From NCBI GenBank assembly GCA_964058805.1, contig CAXKVV010002149.1:372001-436000 (forward strand): a stretch of 64,000 bases of DNA, in the 5' to 3' direction. A program made the position numbers and the translations under genes. Under the pieces are notes generated by a model that was not told the origin of the DNA, made no database searches, and was given only the letters and a program-made list of their open reading frames with translations. This document shows, in pieces, positions 63,901-64,000 of the stretch (positions within the stretch are counted from its first letter, which is position 1; every line of letters begins with the position of its first letter). This DNA comes from Schoenoplectus triqueter. Taxonomy: Eukaryota > Streptophyta > Magnoliopsida > Poales > Cyperaceae.

Positions 63901-64000
63901 GCGTCGGGTCCCTTTTTCAAGTTTTGCGCCCGGACTAATTTTCGGCGGTACCGAGGGCGTCGGGTCCTGTTTTCATGTTTTACTCGCCCGGACTCGTTTT

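Larger units (their letters stand above)
42337..64000. repeat. 58-bp GC-rich satellite array, right part
   Basis: About 373 more units of the same family in the same orientation, interrupted only by the retrotransposon to the left and continuing past the right edge. All plus-strand open frames here, including the longest at 46975-49941 (988 codons) and 49067-51943 (958 codons), are frame-cycling repeat translations. Units just right of the insertion (43645) and left of it (35431) share the variant TTTTCCGTTGTGCC, about 2.54 kb apart once the element is removed. The insertion therefore split one pre-existing duplicated domain. Composite 100-bp markers reappear from about 58.8 kb. No unique sequence or gene is seen in this stretch. 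Confidence 0.97.

Noticed and set aside
10136..64000. Ribosomal DNA intergenic-spacer subrepeats
   Set aside because: The array is over 48 kb with no 18S, 5.8S or 25S sequence anywhere in the window; spacer subrepeat blocks are far shorter.

Overview
The window holds no host gene. It is a block of satellite DNA from a plant chromosome, almost certainly a flowering plant. It contains two unrelated tandem-repeat families that meet directly, and one LTR retrotransposon sits inside the second family. The plant assignment rests on the retrotransposon: a Ty3/gypsy element with an initiator-Met tRNA primer site, a plant-type gag-pol polyprotein and CRM-like features. I cannot name the species.

Region 1 (1-10135) is an AT-rich satellite with a monomer of about 183 bp. 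The monomers form a higher-order repeat (HOR) of 18 monomers, about 3215 bp, present as two full near-identical copies (1-3216 and 3217-6431). A third copy (6432-8549) lacks about six monomers. A fourth (8550-10135) is partial and rearranged, and ends at the junction. The array runs off the left edge.

Region 2 (10136-36664 and 42337-64000) is a GC-rich satellite (consensus about 64% GC) with a 58-bp unit, roughly 830 units in the window, running off the right edge. Because 58 = 3x19+1 and the consensus has no stop codon in any plus-strand frame, the array shows long overlapping open frames (up to 988 codons). These are arithmetic artefacts, not genes. Inside the array there are nested segmental duplications of kilobase size, a diverged unit class with an inverted repeat, a recurrent 100-bp composite marker with a 16-bp deletion, and a fresh triplication of one unit.

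Region 3 (36665-42336) is a complete 5672-bp Ty3/gypsy chromovirus, best placed in the CRM (centromeric retrotransposon) lineage. It has a GCGTG target duplication, LTRs with TGAT/ATCA ends, a primer site, a polypurine tract and one gag-pol frame. That frame is broken by two TAG codons and ends inside the 3' LTR. The LTRs differ at about 6 positions plus two deletions in the 5' LTR, so the insertion is young and later than the array around it.

Taken together (inference), monomers near nucleosome length, HOR organisation and a CRM-like insertion suggest a centromeric or pericentromeric setting. The strongest candidates for something undescribed are the 58-bp GC-rich satellite with its layered duplication history and its direct junction with the AT-rich HOR satellite. 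I see no new gene system.
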